Assembly (NCBI GenBank): GCA_001774505.1
Contig: MFAF01000150.1
Span: 7,264-13,127 of the forward strand
DNA from: Candidatus Coatesbacteria bacterium RBG_13_66_14
GTDB taxonomy: Bacteria; RBG-13-66-14
DNA length: 5,864 bases
Direction: 5' to 3'
Shown here: one piece after another, positions 1-5,864 of the stretch
Layout of the letters: each line of letters opens with the position of its first letter
How positions within the stretch are numbered: position 1 is the first letter of the stretch
Position numbers and translations under genes: made by a program
The notes under the pieces: model-generated
Told to the model about the DNA's origin: nothing
Database searches by the model: none
The model's input: only the letters and a program-made list of their open reading frames with translations

Positions 1-147
1 GGGCAGGTCCACCCTCCGGAAGAGGTAACCGGTGTCAGCCTCGGCGGGCAGGTACCGCATCCGGGAAAAATCGCCGGTGTGGAGGCCGATCCCCGTCAGC
101 TCCACCGCGCGGCCGACGGTCCGTTGATTTTCCGACTTATCCCCCAT
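1..147 (-). CDS. lpxC: LpxC, UDP-3-O-acyl-N-acetylglucosamine deacetylase (N-terminal fragment, cut by window edge)
   Basis: This frame opens with ATG at 147 and stays open for 49 codons to the left edge, so only the N-terminus is present. Residues 8-25 read [18 protein letters not shown], which matches the conserved start of LpxC, including the G-I-G-L-H-T-G motif. The later [10 protein letters not shown] matches the family's TGIVFRRxDL. LpxC is the zinc-dependent cytoplasmic enzyme that removes the acetyl group from UDP-3-O-acyl-GlcNAc, the committed step of lipid A synthesis. Its zinc ligands lie beyond the window, so catalytic integrity cannot be judged. The start overlaps the end of lpxD by 11 bp and has a GGAGG six bases upstream, which points to coupled translation. 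In some FCB-group bacteria LpxC is fused to FabZ. That cannot be tested here. Confidence 0.9.
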   Translation of the reverse strand, partial: MGDKSENQRTVGRAVELTGIGLHTGDFSRMRYLPAEADTGYLFRRVDLP

Positions 148-1237
148 CGCGGCCCTCCAGCTCCGCGATCCGCCTCTCGAGCTCCCCGATTCTGCGCAGG
201 AGCGCCAGGTGTTCCCGGCGCATCTCGGGCAGGGTGGAGATGGCGGCCTCGATCCTGGCCGCGCGTCGAACCGGTCGGGCCGGGGAGCCGAACCAGCGCT
301 CCCCGGCGGGGATGTCGTGGGCGACGCCGGATTGGGCGGTGACGACCACGCCGTCCCCGATAACGAGGTGACCGGCGATCCCGACCTGCCCGGCGAGCTG
401 CACCCGGTCGCCGAGGGTGCACGAGCCCGAGATACCCGCCTGGGCCGCCATGGCGCAGTCCTCGCCCACGCTGACGTTGTGGGCGATCTGGACCAGGTTG
501 TCAATCTTGACCCCGCGGCCGATGCGGGTCGGCCCCAGCGCCCCCCGGTCCACGCAGGCGTTGCAGCCTATCTCCACGTCGTCGCCGGTGACGACGGTGC
601 CCATCTGGGGTATCTTGTGGAAGCGCCCTAGGGTGTCGAGCGCGTACCCGAATCCGTCCGAGCCGATCACCGCCCCCGGATAGACGATGTTGCGCGCCCC
701 GAGCTCGCACCGCTCCCGGATGACCGCGTTGGGGTAGATGATGGAGTCGGGGCCAACCCGGGTGCCCTCGCCGACGTACACCCCGCTCATCACGACGGTC
801 CGGTCGCCAAGCCTGACGGCGGCCCCGAGGGTGACGTGGGGGCCGACGGCTACGCCCTCGCCCAGCACGGCGGAGGGATCCACCGAGGCCGAGGGGTGCA
901 CGCCCGCCGGCGGGAAGGGGATGGCCGGGGCGAACCTCTCGGCGATTCGGGTGTAGCCGAGGTAGGGGTTGGGGCAGCGGATGTACGCCAGCTTGCCGAC
1001 GGGTGGCGTTATTAAGTCTATTATCACCGCCGCCGCCCGGCACCGGGGCAGGAGTTTCGCGTAGCGGCTGTTAGCCAGGAAGGTTACCTGGTCCGGGCCG
1101 GCCGCCTCGAGGGTGTTTATCCCGCTAACGCGCGTCGAGGGGTCGCCCCTCTCCAGCGCGCCACCGGCGATGACGGCTATTTCCCCCAGGTTCAGGGCCA
1201 CGTCTCCCCCCATCGAAGGGGTGCCGGGGACTTCCAT
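137..1237 (-). CDS. lpxD: LpxD, UDP-3-O-acylglucosamine N-acyltransferase
   Basis: LpxD transfers a 3-hydroxyacyl chain from acyl carrier protein to the 2-amino group of UDP-3-O-acylglucosamine, the third step of lipid A synthesis in the cytoplasm. The 366-residue product has the family layout. An N-terminal uridine-binding domain covers about 15-105, with the VTFLANSRY segment (F53, N56, Y59) where the family contacts the nucleotide sugar. A left-handed beta-helix of hexapeptide repeats covers about 113-310. A C-terminal helix, about 322-362, is rich in Leu, Glu and Arg. The signature IGSDGFGY is at 191-198. QIAHNV at 250-255 carries H253, equivalent to the catalytic His of E. coli LpxD, and H290 matches the second conserved His. 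The ATG at 1237 directly follows the skp stop codon and has only a weak GGCGGA upstream. Family N-termini begin near residue 13-15, so ATG at residue 9 or GTG at residue 13 are alternative starts. The length is slightly above typical (about 340-350). Confidence 0.96.
   Translation of the reverse strand: MEVPGTPSMGGDVALNLGEIAVIAGGALERGDPSTRVSGINTLEAAGPDQVTFLANSRYAKLLPRCRAAAVIIDLITPPVGKLAYIRCPNPYLGYTRIAERFAPAIPFPPAGVHPSASVDPSAVLGEGVAVGPHVTLGAAVRLGDRTVVMSGVYVGEGTRVGPDSIIYPNAVIRERCELGARNIVYPGAVIGSDGFGYALDTLGRFHKIPQMGTVVTGDDVEIGCNACVDRGALGPTRIGRGVKIDNLVQIAHNVSVGEDCAMAAQAGISGSCTLGDRVQLAGQVGIAGHLVIGDGVVVTAQSGVAHDIPAGERWFGSPARPVRRAARIEAAISTLPEMRREHLALLRRIGELERRIAELEGRDGG
154..158 (-). promoter_or_regulatory. 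Ribosome binding site for lpxC inside the lpxD 3' end
   Basis: On the minus strand GGAGG lies six bases before the lpxC ATG at 147, within the last codons of lpxD. It is the best Shine-Dalgarno match at any gene start in this window. It supports the ATG at 147 as the true start, although that start overlaps the lpxD stop. Confidence 0.7.
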
Positions 1238-1780
1238 CTATTCCGCCCCGGCGGCGGTGTTCAGCACCGAGATTATCTCGTCGGTGATGTCGTAGGTGTC
1301 CTTGCCGTAGATGAGGGCCGTCATGTCCAAAATCAGGTCGTACTCGGTCGTCTGGCCGAGCTGGTCTATCGCCGCGTAGATTTTTTCGATGAGCTTGTCC
1401 AGCTCCTGCTTCTCCCTGGCCTGGAGGGCCTTGATGGCGCCGTCCCGGAGCTGGCTCGCCTGGGTGTATATCTGCTCGATTTCGGCGTTGATCTCGGCCC
1501 GTTTCTCGTCGGAGAGCGGGGTGTCCAGCTTCTTCTGCAGCTCGATGATCTGCTGCTGGTACTCGTCCAGGCGCGGCTGGACCTCGAGCTCCTTCTGCCG
1601 CGTCTCCTCCTCCAGGGTTTTCAACGCGTCCTGGAATAGAATCCACTCGTCCTGGACGCGCTGGAGGTCCACGTAGGCGATGACGAGGGGCTTTTCTTCG
1701 TCGTCGTCGCCGTCGTCCTGGGCCGCGATCGGGGACACGAAAAGGGCCAGTGACAGGGTCAGCGGTAGGATCTTTTTCAT
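1238..1780 (-). CDS. skp: OmpH/Skp-family periplasmic chaperone
   Basis: Skp-family proteins are small trimeric periplasmic chaperones that hold unfolded outer-membrane proteins on their way to the Bam complex. The 180-residue product starts with a signal peptide (MKK, a hydrophobic stretch to about residue 18, probable cleavage after A20). A very acidic stretch, QDDGDDDEEK, covers 21-30. Next comes the family's IAYVDLQRV strand at 34-42, then a long charged helical region of about 48-135, rich in Glu, Gln, Lys and Leu, predicted to form the coiled-coil tentacles. It ends with a closing YDLILD...YDITDEIISVLN segment typical of OmpH. An ATG 14 codons upstream (at 1822) is in frame, but it lacks a ribosome binding site and would bury the signal peptide, so the start at 1780 with GAGG five bases upstream is preferred. 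The TAG stop abuts the lpxD ATG. Sequence conservation in this family is low, so the call rests on architecture, the two end motifs and position beside bamA and lpxD. Confidence 0.93.
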   Translation of the reverse strand: MKKILPLTLSLALFVSPIAAQDDGDDDEEKPLVIAYVDLQRVQDEWILFQDALKTLEEETRQKELEVQPRLDEYQQQIIELQKKLDTPLSDEKRAEINAEIEQIYTQASQLRDGAIKALQAREKQELDKLIEKIYAAIDQLGQTTEYDLILDMTALIYGKDTYDITDEIISVLNTAAGAE

Positions 1781-1785
1781 GGATG

Positions 1786-1789
1786 CCTC
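1786..1789 (-). promoter_or_regulatory. Ribosome binding site deciding the skp start
   Basis: GAGG on the minus strand sits five bases before the ATG at 1780. No comparable purine run precedes the in-frame ATG at 1822, so this site favours the shorter protein, whose N-terminus is a clean signal peptide. Confidence 0.5.
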
Positions 1790-1801
1790 GCAGGGAGAAT
1801 T

Positions 1802-1836
1802 ACCGTTACCCAAGGATAGCATAACGGTGACACCGT
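1802..1836 (-). repeat. Overlapping inverted repeats in the glycosyltransferase-skp gap
   Basis: ACCGTTA (1802-1808) and TAACGGT (1822-1828) form a perfect 7-bp inverted repeat with a 13-bp centre. The second arm also pairs with the adjoining half-site: ACGGTG (1824-1829), one base, CACCGT (1831-1836). The short element ACGGT/ACCGT therefore occurs three times in 35 bp. No T-run follows on the minus strand, so this does not look like an intrinsic terminator. It could be an operator or a folded leader segment. Chance cannot be excluded at this size. Confidence 0.5.
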
Positions 1837-1845
1837 GGCCGTAAA
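1818..1845 (-). promoter_or_regulatory. Candidate sigma-70-type promoter for skp-lpxD-lpxC
   Basis: In the only sizeable intergenic gap (1781-1849), the minus strand carries TTTACG (1845-1840), a 16-bp spacer, then TATGCT (1823-1818). Each hexamer matches the E. coli consensus at four of six positions. Transcription would start near 1811, about 30 bases before the skp ATG. The spacer holds an ACGGTG-T-CACCGT palindrome, a plausible operator. Both hexamers are weak, and the host's sigma-factor preferences are unknown. The gap could simply be an untranslated spacer within one long operon. Confidence 0.3.
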
Positions 1846-1849
1846 CACG

Positions 1850-3532
1850 TCAGATGCCCGCGGGCGTCGCGCCCCGCCGCGCGTAAGGGGGGACGAAGCC
1901 GTAGCTTGACTCCCATTCGCCGGATTCCAGCCTCTCCAGGCCGCGGGCGTCGTCCCGCCGGTGCAGGATCGTCAGGGTGGGGTACGGCGGCAGGACGAGG
2001 GGGTACTCCGCCCAGAACTCCGGCCGCCGGAGGAGGTCCATCTCGTAGAAGAGGGTCGGCTGGGCCCCGGACTTAAGCTCGCCCGGGGTGATGTTCAGCA
2101 CGAACCACTCGGGCTTTTTGGCCAAGACGTAGTCGTTGTCGAACCGCTCGTGACCCGGGAAGCCGTAGCCGGCGATGCTGACCCCCTCCCGGGCGATGTG
2201 GGGATCCATCAGCCCCACCATGTCAATGGTGTACAGATCGGTGAAGTAGGGGATGATGCCGGTCGAGGTCAGGGCCACCCGGTCTTCGGGGTCGGCGTGC
2301 CCGTTGAGCCACCGGGCCGTGGAGTACCGCTGCTGGACCCCGAAGCGCAGAGGGCTGAAGGCCATCGAGGGGTCGGCCTCGAGGTGCGTGAGGTACACGA
2401 GGCCGGCCAGGCCCAGCACGGCTGCGGGGATGCGGACCGCCTTCCCCCAGTTCGTCCCGCGGAGCCGCTCGAAGAGACTTAAATACCCCCCCACCCCCAC
2501 GAGGACGAGGATGGGCACGGTGTGGTGGAACAGGCGCAGCGACATCCAGTCGCCGCCGATGGCCGCCAGGTAAACCCAGTACAACAGGCACCCCGTTAAA
2601 AACGGCAGCGCCTTGGCCCCCCACCGCTTCCAGGGGAAGAAGACCGCGCCGACGAACAGGAGCGCCTGGGCCTTCACGAACGTCAGGAGGTACTCCAGGC
2701 CCCGGCCGATGACCCGCAGGTTTATCCCCACCTTGGCGTAGAAGGTGTTCGGCAGCCAGTCGCCGTAGTACGCGAGCCGGAAGATGAGTTGGCCGGCGAC
2801 CATAAAAAGGCCGGGTGCGAGGAGGAGGGCCGCCCGCAGCGGGCGCCTCTTCTTCTCTAAAAGGACCACCACCAGGGCCGGGATGCCGAAGAGGACGGCG
2901 TCGGGTCGAGTCAGGACGCTCAGGCCGAGGAGCACCCCCGCCCCCAGCGTCTCGCGCAGCCTCGCCCGCTCGTCGGCGCCCTCCCGCCCGAGGAGGAGGT
3001 AAAACCCCGCCAGGAGGGTCAACGCCAGGGTGGAGACCTCCATGGAGCCCGGGAGGGTCCACCAGATGAAGGTGCCGTTGAGGGCCAGGGCCAGCGCCGC
3101 CGCCGGCCCGAGCCAGGAATCCCTCCCCGCGATGCGGCGGCCCAGGAACCAAACCAGGCAGATCGCGCCGGCTCCAGAAAGACCGGCCAGGAGCTTCACC
3201 GCCAGCGTGCCGGGGACGCCCAGACCGATGAGCGGCGTAAGGGTGAGAACCCACAGGAAGTTGGTGTAGCCCTCGACGCGCTCACCGATGTTATAGACCG
3301 GTCCGTACCCTTGAGCCCAGTGCTGGGCGTAGCGCAGGGTGATGTAGGCGTCGTCCGCCGAGAGCCAGTTCATCCGGGAGCTGTACCAAAGGGAAAGCCC
3401 CAGCCAGACCGCCAGGGCGATGACGAGGAGCAGCCGCTGGAGCCTTTCCCCGTTCGCCGGGGGTATAGCTCGGTTCGCCAGGGGTGTAGCTCGCGACGGC
3501 GAGCCGTTCGCTCGGTTTGCTCGGTTCTCCAC
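1850..3532 (-). CDS. GT-C-fold integral-membrane glycosyltransferase (ArnT/AftB-like superfamily), specific function unknown
   Basis: The 560-residue protein resembles polyprenyl-phosphate-sugar-dependent membrane glycosyltransferases of the GT-C fold. After a polar, repeat-built N-terminus (1-30), a first membrane helix covers about 33-50. It is followed by S-A-D-D-A-Y at 58-63, the acidic pair where GT-C enzymes place their catalytic Asp, and by GERVEGYTNFLW at 83-94. That last motif recurs in bacterial proteins related to mycobacterial AftB. Further family-like motifs are LTRPDA (207-212), GDWLPNTFYAK (257-267) and GGDWM (326-330). About eight to ten more hydrophobic segments reach residue 382. 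A soluble, probably periplasmic domain follows (about 385-560), with IDMVGLMDPHIA at 436-447. It likely transfers a sugar from a lipid carrier to an envelope glycan, lipid or protein. Donor and acceptor cannot be read from sequence. The start is GTG, eight bases after the bamA stop, with a weak AGGGG overlapping that stop. No other usable start precedes the first membrane helix. Confidence 0.75.
   Translation of the reverse strand: MENRANRANGSPSRATPLANRAIPPANGERLQRLLLVIALAVWLGLSLWYSSRMNWLSADDAYITLRYAQHWAQGYGPVYNIGERVEGYTNFLWVLTLTPLIGLGVPGTLAVKLLAGLSGAGAICLVWFLGRRIAGRDSWLGPAAALALALNGTFIWWTLPGSMEVSTLALTLLAGFYLLLGREGADERARLRETLGAGVLLGLSVLTRPDAVLFGIPALVVVLLEKKRRPLRAALLLAPGLFMVAGQLIFRLAYYGDWLPNTFYAKVGINLRVIGRGLEYLLTFVKAQALLFVGAVFFPWKRWGAKALPFLTGCLLYWVYLAAIGGDWMSLRLFHHTVPILVLVGVGGYLSLFERLRGTNWGKAVRIPAAVLGLAGLVYLTHLEADPSMAFSPLRFGVQQRYSTARWLNGHADPEDRVALTSTGIIPYFTDLYTIDMVGLMDPHIAREGVSIAGYGFPGHERFDNDYVLAKKPEWFVLNITPGELKSGAQPTLFYEMDLLRRPEFWAEYPLVLPPYPTLTILHRRDDARGLERLESGEWESSYGFVPPYARRGATPAGI
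3452..3493 (-). repeat. Two tandem 21-bp units encoding RATPLAN-RAIPPAN
   Basis: The units at 3452-3472 and 3473-3493 abut exactly and match at 19 of 21 positions. Twenty-one bases is seven codons, so the glycosyltransferase frame is kept and the repeat appears as RATPLAN then RAIPPAN (residues 14-27). The differences are one silent or conservative change per position (Leu/Pro, Thr/Ile). Confidence 0.85.
3506..3523 (-). repeat. Two tandem 9-bp units encoding the start of the glycosyltransferase
   Basis: GTTCGCTCG (3506-3514) and GTTTGCTCG (3515-3523), read on the plus strand, differ at one base and give the repeated Arg-Ala-Asn of residues 4-9. The same GTTCG and GCTCG elements recur in the 21-bp units next to them, so the first 27 codons appear to have grown by duplication of a short motif. 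Confidence 0.7.
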
Positions 3533-3540
3533 CTCGGCCC

Positions 3541-5820
3541 CTAGAAGGTCTGGGCGATGCTGAAGTGGAGGCGGCCCTTGGGCACTTCCTCGCTCCAGCC
3601 GTAGTCGAATCCCAGGAGCCCCACCATGGGGATGTCTATCCGGACGCCCAAGCCGTAACCGAAGACCAGGTCGCCCCAGTCAACCTCCGTCAGTTTCGCC
3701 CAGGTGTTCCCCGAATCCAGAAACCCCATCCCGTAGACCATGTTCTCGACGACGGGGACGCGGTACTCGAGGTTGTAGTAGAGCTTGAAGTTCCCACCGA
3801 TGAGATTGCCGTCGGAATCGCGGGGCGAAAGGCTGAAGTCGTGGAAACCGCGGACGTCCGACCCGCCGGTGTAGAAGCGTTCGTAGACCGGTACCTTCTC
3901 CGTGTCGGCGTAGGAATCCGCGAATCCCGCGTAGAGCCTCATCGCCAGCGCCGTCTTCCAGAAGCCGGGGAAGTAGGTGGTGGCGTAACCCGTTATCTTG
4001 TAGTAGTCCTGGTCCCCGCCGAAGATGCCCCCGGCCACCTCGAAGCTCAGGTTCTGGCGTGAGCCGGTGGTGGGGAAAAAGTAGTTGTCTCGCGTGTCCC
4101 GCATGAGGGAGAGGGTCACAGAGCTGGTCAGCGTGGTGCCGGCGGCCTCCAGGGTGGAGTCGCTGGCGTCGTCGTAGGGGACGATGGTGTTCTCGGCGTA
4201 GTCGTAGCGGAGCCGCCAGGTTGCGTCCTCGCCCAGGGGACGCCCCACGAGGCCGTAGAAGCCGAACTTGACCTGCTCGTAGTCGAAGCGCGTCTGGACG
4301 GCGGAATGGTAGGCGCCCGCGCCGACGGCGGTGTGGGTGTCCAGGAACCAGGGCTCGAGGAAGGAGAGGGAGAGGTTGGACACGGTGGCGCCCAGGTCGG
4401 CCGAGAGGGAGAGCTCCTGACCTCCGCCTTTGGACTTCCAGATTTCGGGCAGCGCCTCGGTGTCGAAGTTGATCCAGGTGATGGCGAAGTTGGCCATCAG
4501 GCCGTCCCGGGTGGAGTACCCGCCCCCCACCGAGATGCGCGTCGTCCCCTCGCGTTCCACCACCCGCACCGTCAGGTCTATGACCTTGGTCACCGGGTCT
4601 ATCCGCCAGTCGGGGACGACGTTCTCGAAATACTGCAGGTTGAAGATGCGCTCCAGGGACCGGCGGAAGGCCTTGCCGTCGAACACCTCGCCGGGGTAGA
4701 TGGTGAACTCGCGCCGGATGACCTTGTCCTTGGTGAAGGTGTTGCCGACTATCTCGATCTTGCCCACCGTCGCCGGCTCCCCCTCGTCCAGGGTCCAGTG
4801 GTAGGTGACGGTGTTGGTGTCTTCGTCTATCTCCTTGGCTTCGTCCACCTGGAGGAAGACGTATCCGTACTCCCAGTAGTCGTCGCGGACGGCCTCCAGG
4901 GAGGCGTCGTAGGCGCCGATGTCCAGCACGTCGCCCGGGGCGATCTGGAGGTCGCGCTCGATCCGGCGGTCTGACAGGATGAAGTTCCCCTCCCAGGTCA
5001 CGCCGCCGAAGTAGTACCGCTCGCCCTCGTACACGGTGATCAGGATGTCCACCTCGTCCTCGGTGTCCGAGAAGTCGAGCTCGTAGTCCTCCACCCGGGC
5101 GTTGAGGTATCCGCCGTTGTTGTAGCCGTCCACGATGGCGGCGAGGTCGCTCTCGAACACCTTCTGGTCGAAGGTCTGCGAGTTCCACCACTCGTCCTCG
5201 GAGAGCTGCATGAAGAGGTTGCGTATCTCCCAATCCGAGTAGGCCTCGTTGCCCTCGAACTCGATGGTTAATACCCAGATCTCGGAGCCCTCCTCGATGA
5301 CGAACTTCACGTCCACCGTTCCGCCGGAGCCGGGCGATGTCTCGGGGGTGACGCGGCAGTGGATGAGCCCCTTCTCGTCGGCCAGGTCCTTGATAGCCAA
5401 CACGGCCGCGTTCAGGACCGAGGGGTCGAGGGGCTGGCCGCTCTTGACCCGGTTCTCGATGGCGCCGGCCACGTCGTCCTCGTTGAGATCCTCCACGCCG
5501 ATGTAGGACACTTGGCCGATGGTCCCCCGCTCCACCACCTCGAAGATGAGCTTGACGCCGTCCTCGTAGGGCTCCGTCAGGACCGTGACGTCGTCGAAGA
5601 CCCCCTGATCGAAGAGGCGGGTGATATCGGCGGCGACGGCGTCGGGATCCAGGGGCTGGCCGACGCGCGAGGAGACGCGCTCGAAGACGTACTGGTCGTC
5701 GTAGATGTTGTTGCCGCGGACTTCCATGGCGCGGATGACGGGCGCCTGGTCCTGCGCGTGGGCCGCCGCGCCGAGGAGGAGGACGGCGAGAAGGGCGTAA
5801 ACGGGGGTTTTCAAGGGCAT
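3541..5820 (-). CDS. bamA: BamA, outer-membrane protein assembly factor (Omp85 family)
   Basis: BamA is the essential outer-membrane core of the Bam complex, which folds and inserts beta-barrel proteins. The 759-residue product starts with a signal peptide (MPLK, hydrophobic 8-18, likely cleavage after AHA at 22). Five POTRA domains follow at roughly 27-98, 99-179, 181-266, 267-348 and 350-424. Each has the strand-helix pattern with a GN or GxxxL-type turn, for example VRGNNIYDD, FEGNEAYSD and IVGNTFTKD. The C-terminal part (425-759) is a barrel with SVGGGYSTRDG, then DTRDNYFFPTTGSR at 574-587, and VRGF at 656-659, the loop-6 motif of Omp85 proteins. It ends in Phe, as outer-membrane barrels do. 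The total is slightly shorter than E. coli BamA (810), mainly in the barrel loops. The ATG at 5820 has no strong ribosome binding site but places the signal peptide correctly. It probably leads the operon segment that continues into the glycosyltransferase. Confidence 0.96.
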   Translation of the reverse strand: MPLKTPVYALLAVLLLGAAAHAQDQAPVIRAMEVRGNNIYDDQYVFERVSSRVGQPLDPDAVAADITRLFDQGVFDDVTVLTEPYEDGVKLIFEVVERGTIGQVSYIGVEDLNEDDVAGAIENRVKSGQPLDPSVLNAAVLAIKDLADEKGLIHCRVTPETSPGSGGTVDVKFVIEEGSEIWVLTIEFEGNEAYSDWEIRNLFMQLSEDEWWNSQTFDQKVFESDLAAIVDGYNNGGYLNARVEDYELDFSDTEDEVDILITVYEGERYYFGGVTWEGNFILSDRRIERDLQIAPGDVLDIGAYDASLEAVRDDYWEYGYVFLQVDEAKEIDEDTNTVTYHWTLDEGEPATVGKIEIVGNTFTKDKVIRREFTIYPGEVFDGKAFRRSLERIFNLQYFENVVPDWRIDPVTKVIDLTVRVVEREGTTRISVGGGYSTRDGLMANFAITWINFDTEALPEIWKSKGGGQELSLSADLGATVSNLSLSFLEPWFLDTHTAVGAGAYHSAVQTRFDYEQVKFGFYGLVGRPLGEDATWRLRYDYAENTIVPYDDASDSTLEAAGTTLTSSVTLSLMRDTRDNYFFPTTGSRQNLSFEVAGGIFGGDQDYYKITGYATTYFPGFWKTALAMRLYAGFADSYADTEKVPVYERFYTGGSDVRGFHDFSLSPRDSDGNLIGGNFKLYYNLEYRVPVVENMVYGMGFLDSGNTWAKLTEVDWGDLVFGYGLGVRIDIPMVGLLGFDYGWSEEVPKGRLHFSIAQTF

Positions 5821-5864
5821 GATTGCGACGGCGTTCCGACGGATGATGTTGTGGCAGGCGATTT
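5821..5864. other. Short stretch upstream of bamA, no feature assignable
   Basis: These 44 bases precede the bamA ATG. On the minus strand I see no convincing Shine-Dalgarno sequence (only a GGA about 14 bases out) and no -10/-35 pair. The bamA frame remains open to the edge, but the residues it would add do not resemble a signal peptide. It could be the end of an upstream gene or the 3' part of a longer leader. Confidence 0.4.

Noticed and set aside
1781..1822. A 14-residue N-terminal extension of Skp starting at the ATG at 1822
   Set aside because: It has no ribosome binding site and would place a polar segment ahead of a complete signal peptide. The ATG at 1780 has GAGG at suitable spacing.
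1802..1828. The 7-bp inverted repeat as an intrinsic terminator after the glycosyltransferase gene
   Set aside because: The stem is short and not GC-rich, the 13-base loop is long, and no U-run follows on the minus strand.
2223..3254. A 343-codon minus-strand frame inside the glycosyltransferase gene
   Set aside because: It is an out-of-frame reading of the same strand, composed mainly of Pro, Arg, Gly and Ala, a typical GC-rich shadow. The overlapping frame has coherent membrane helices and GT-C motifs.
3517..4062. A 181-codon plus-strand frame across the bamA 3' end and the junction with the glycosyltransferase
   Set aside because: It has no recognisable domain, is antisense to two real genes, and is not supported by a convincing ribosome binding site.
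4306..4974. A 222-codon plus-strand open frame opposite bamA
   Set aside because: It lies wholly antisense to a confidently identified bamA. The product is Gly/Val/Asp-rich with no recognisable domain, as expected for the complement of GC-rich coding DNA.
3680..5233. A 517-codon minus-strand frame inside bamA
   Set aside because: Its Arg/Gly/Pro-rich translation has no domain character, and the other frame encodes a full BamA with POTRA domains and barrel motifs.

Overview
The window is a piece of a core envelope-biogenesis operon from a GC-rich diderm (LPS-making, Gram-negative) bacterium. Every real gene is on the minus strand. In order of transcription they are bamA (outer-membrane protein assembly barrel), a GT-C-type membrane glycosyltransferase, an OmpH/Skp-family periplasmic chaperone, lpxD, and the first 49 codons of lpxC, which runs off the left edge. 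Coding density is very high. The only gaps are 8 bp (bamA to glycosyltransferase) and 69 bp (glycosyltransferase to skp). skp and lpxD abut as stop-then-start with no gap, and lpxD and lpxC overlap by 11 bp. The long plus-strand open frames are antisense shadows of these genes, which is usual in GC-rich DNA.

How the genes fit together: BamA folds and inserts outer-membrane barrels, which in diderms include the LPS exporter. Skp escorts unfolded barrels across the periplasm. LpxC and LpxD catalyse the second and third steps of lipid A synthesis. Pairing barrel assembly with lipid A synthesis is the classical bamA-skp-lpxD arrangement. Two things depart from the proteobacterial version. An integral-membrane sugar transferase sits between bamA and skp. 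lpxC, rather than fabZ-lpxA, follows lpxD directly, an order known from Bacteroidetes/Chlorobi-type clusters. Together with the sequence character this suggests a member of the wider FCB group or an uncultured candidate phylum with GC-rich DNA. That placement is inference, because there is no rRNA or other phylogenetic marker here apart from the proteins themselves.

Region by region (right to left): 5821-5864 is upstream of bamA with no assignable gene; 5820-3541 is bamA; 3532-1850 is the glycosyltransferase, whose N-terminus is built from short tandem DNA repeats; 1849-1781 is the one real intergenic gap, with a candidate promoter overlapped by inverted repeats; 1780-1238 is skp/ompH; 1237-137 is lpxD; 147-1 is the lpxC start. 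I see no mobile element, CRISPR array, tRNA or rRNA. Most of the window is conserved housekeeping content. The less ordinary parts are the embedded glycosyltransferase, its repeat-built N-terminus and the palindromic gap in front of skp.
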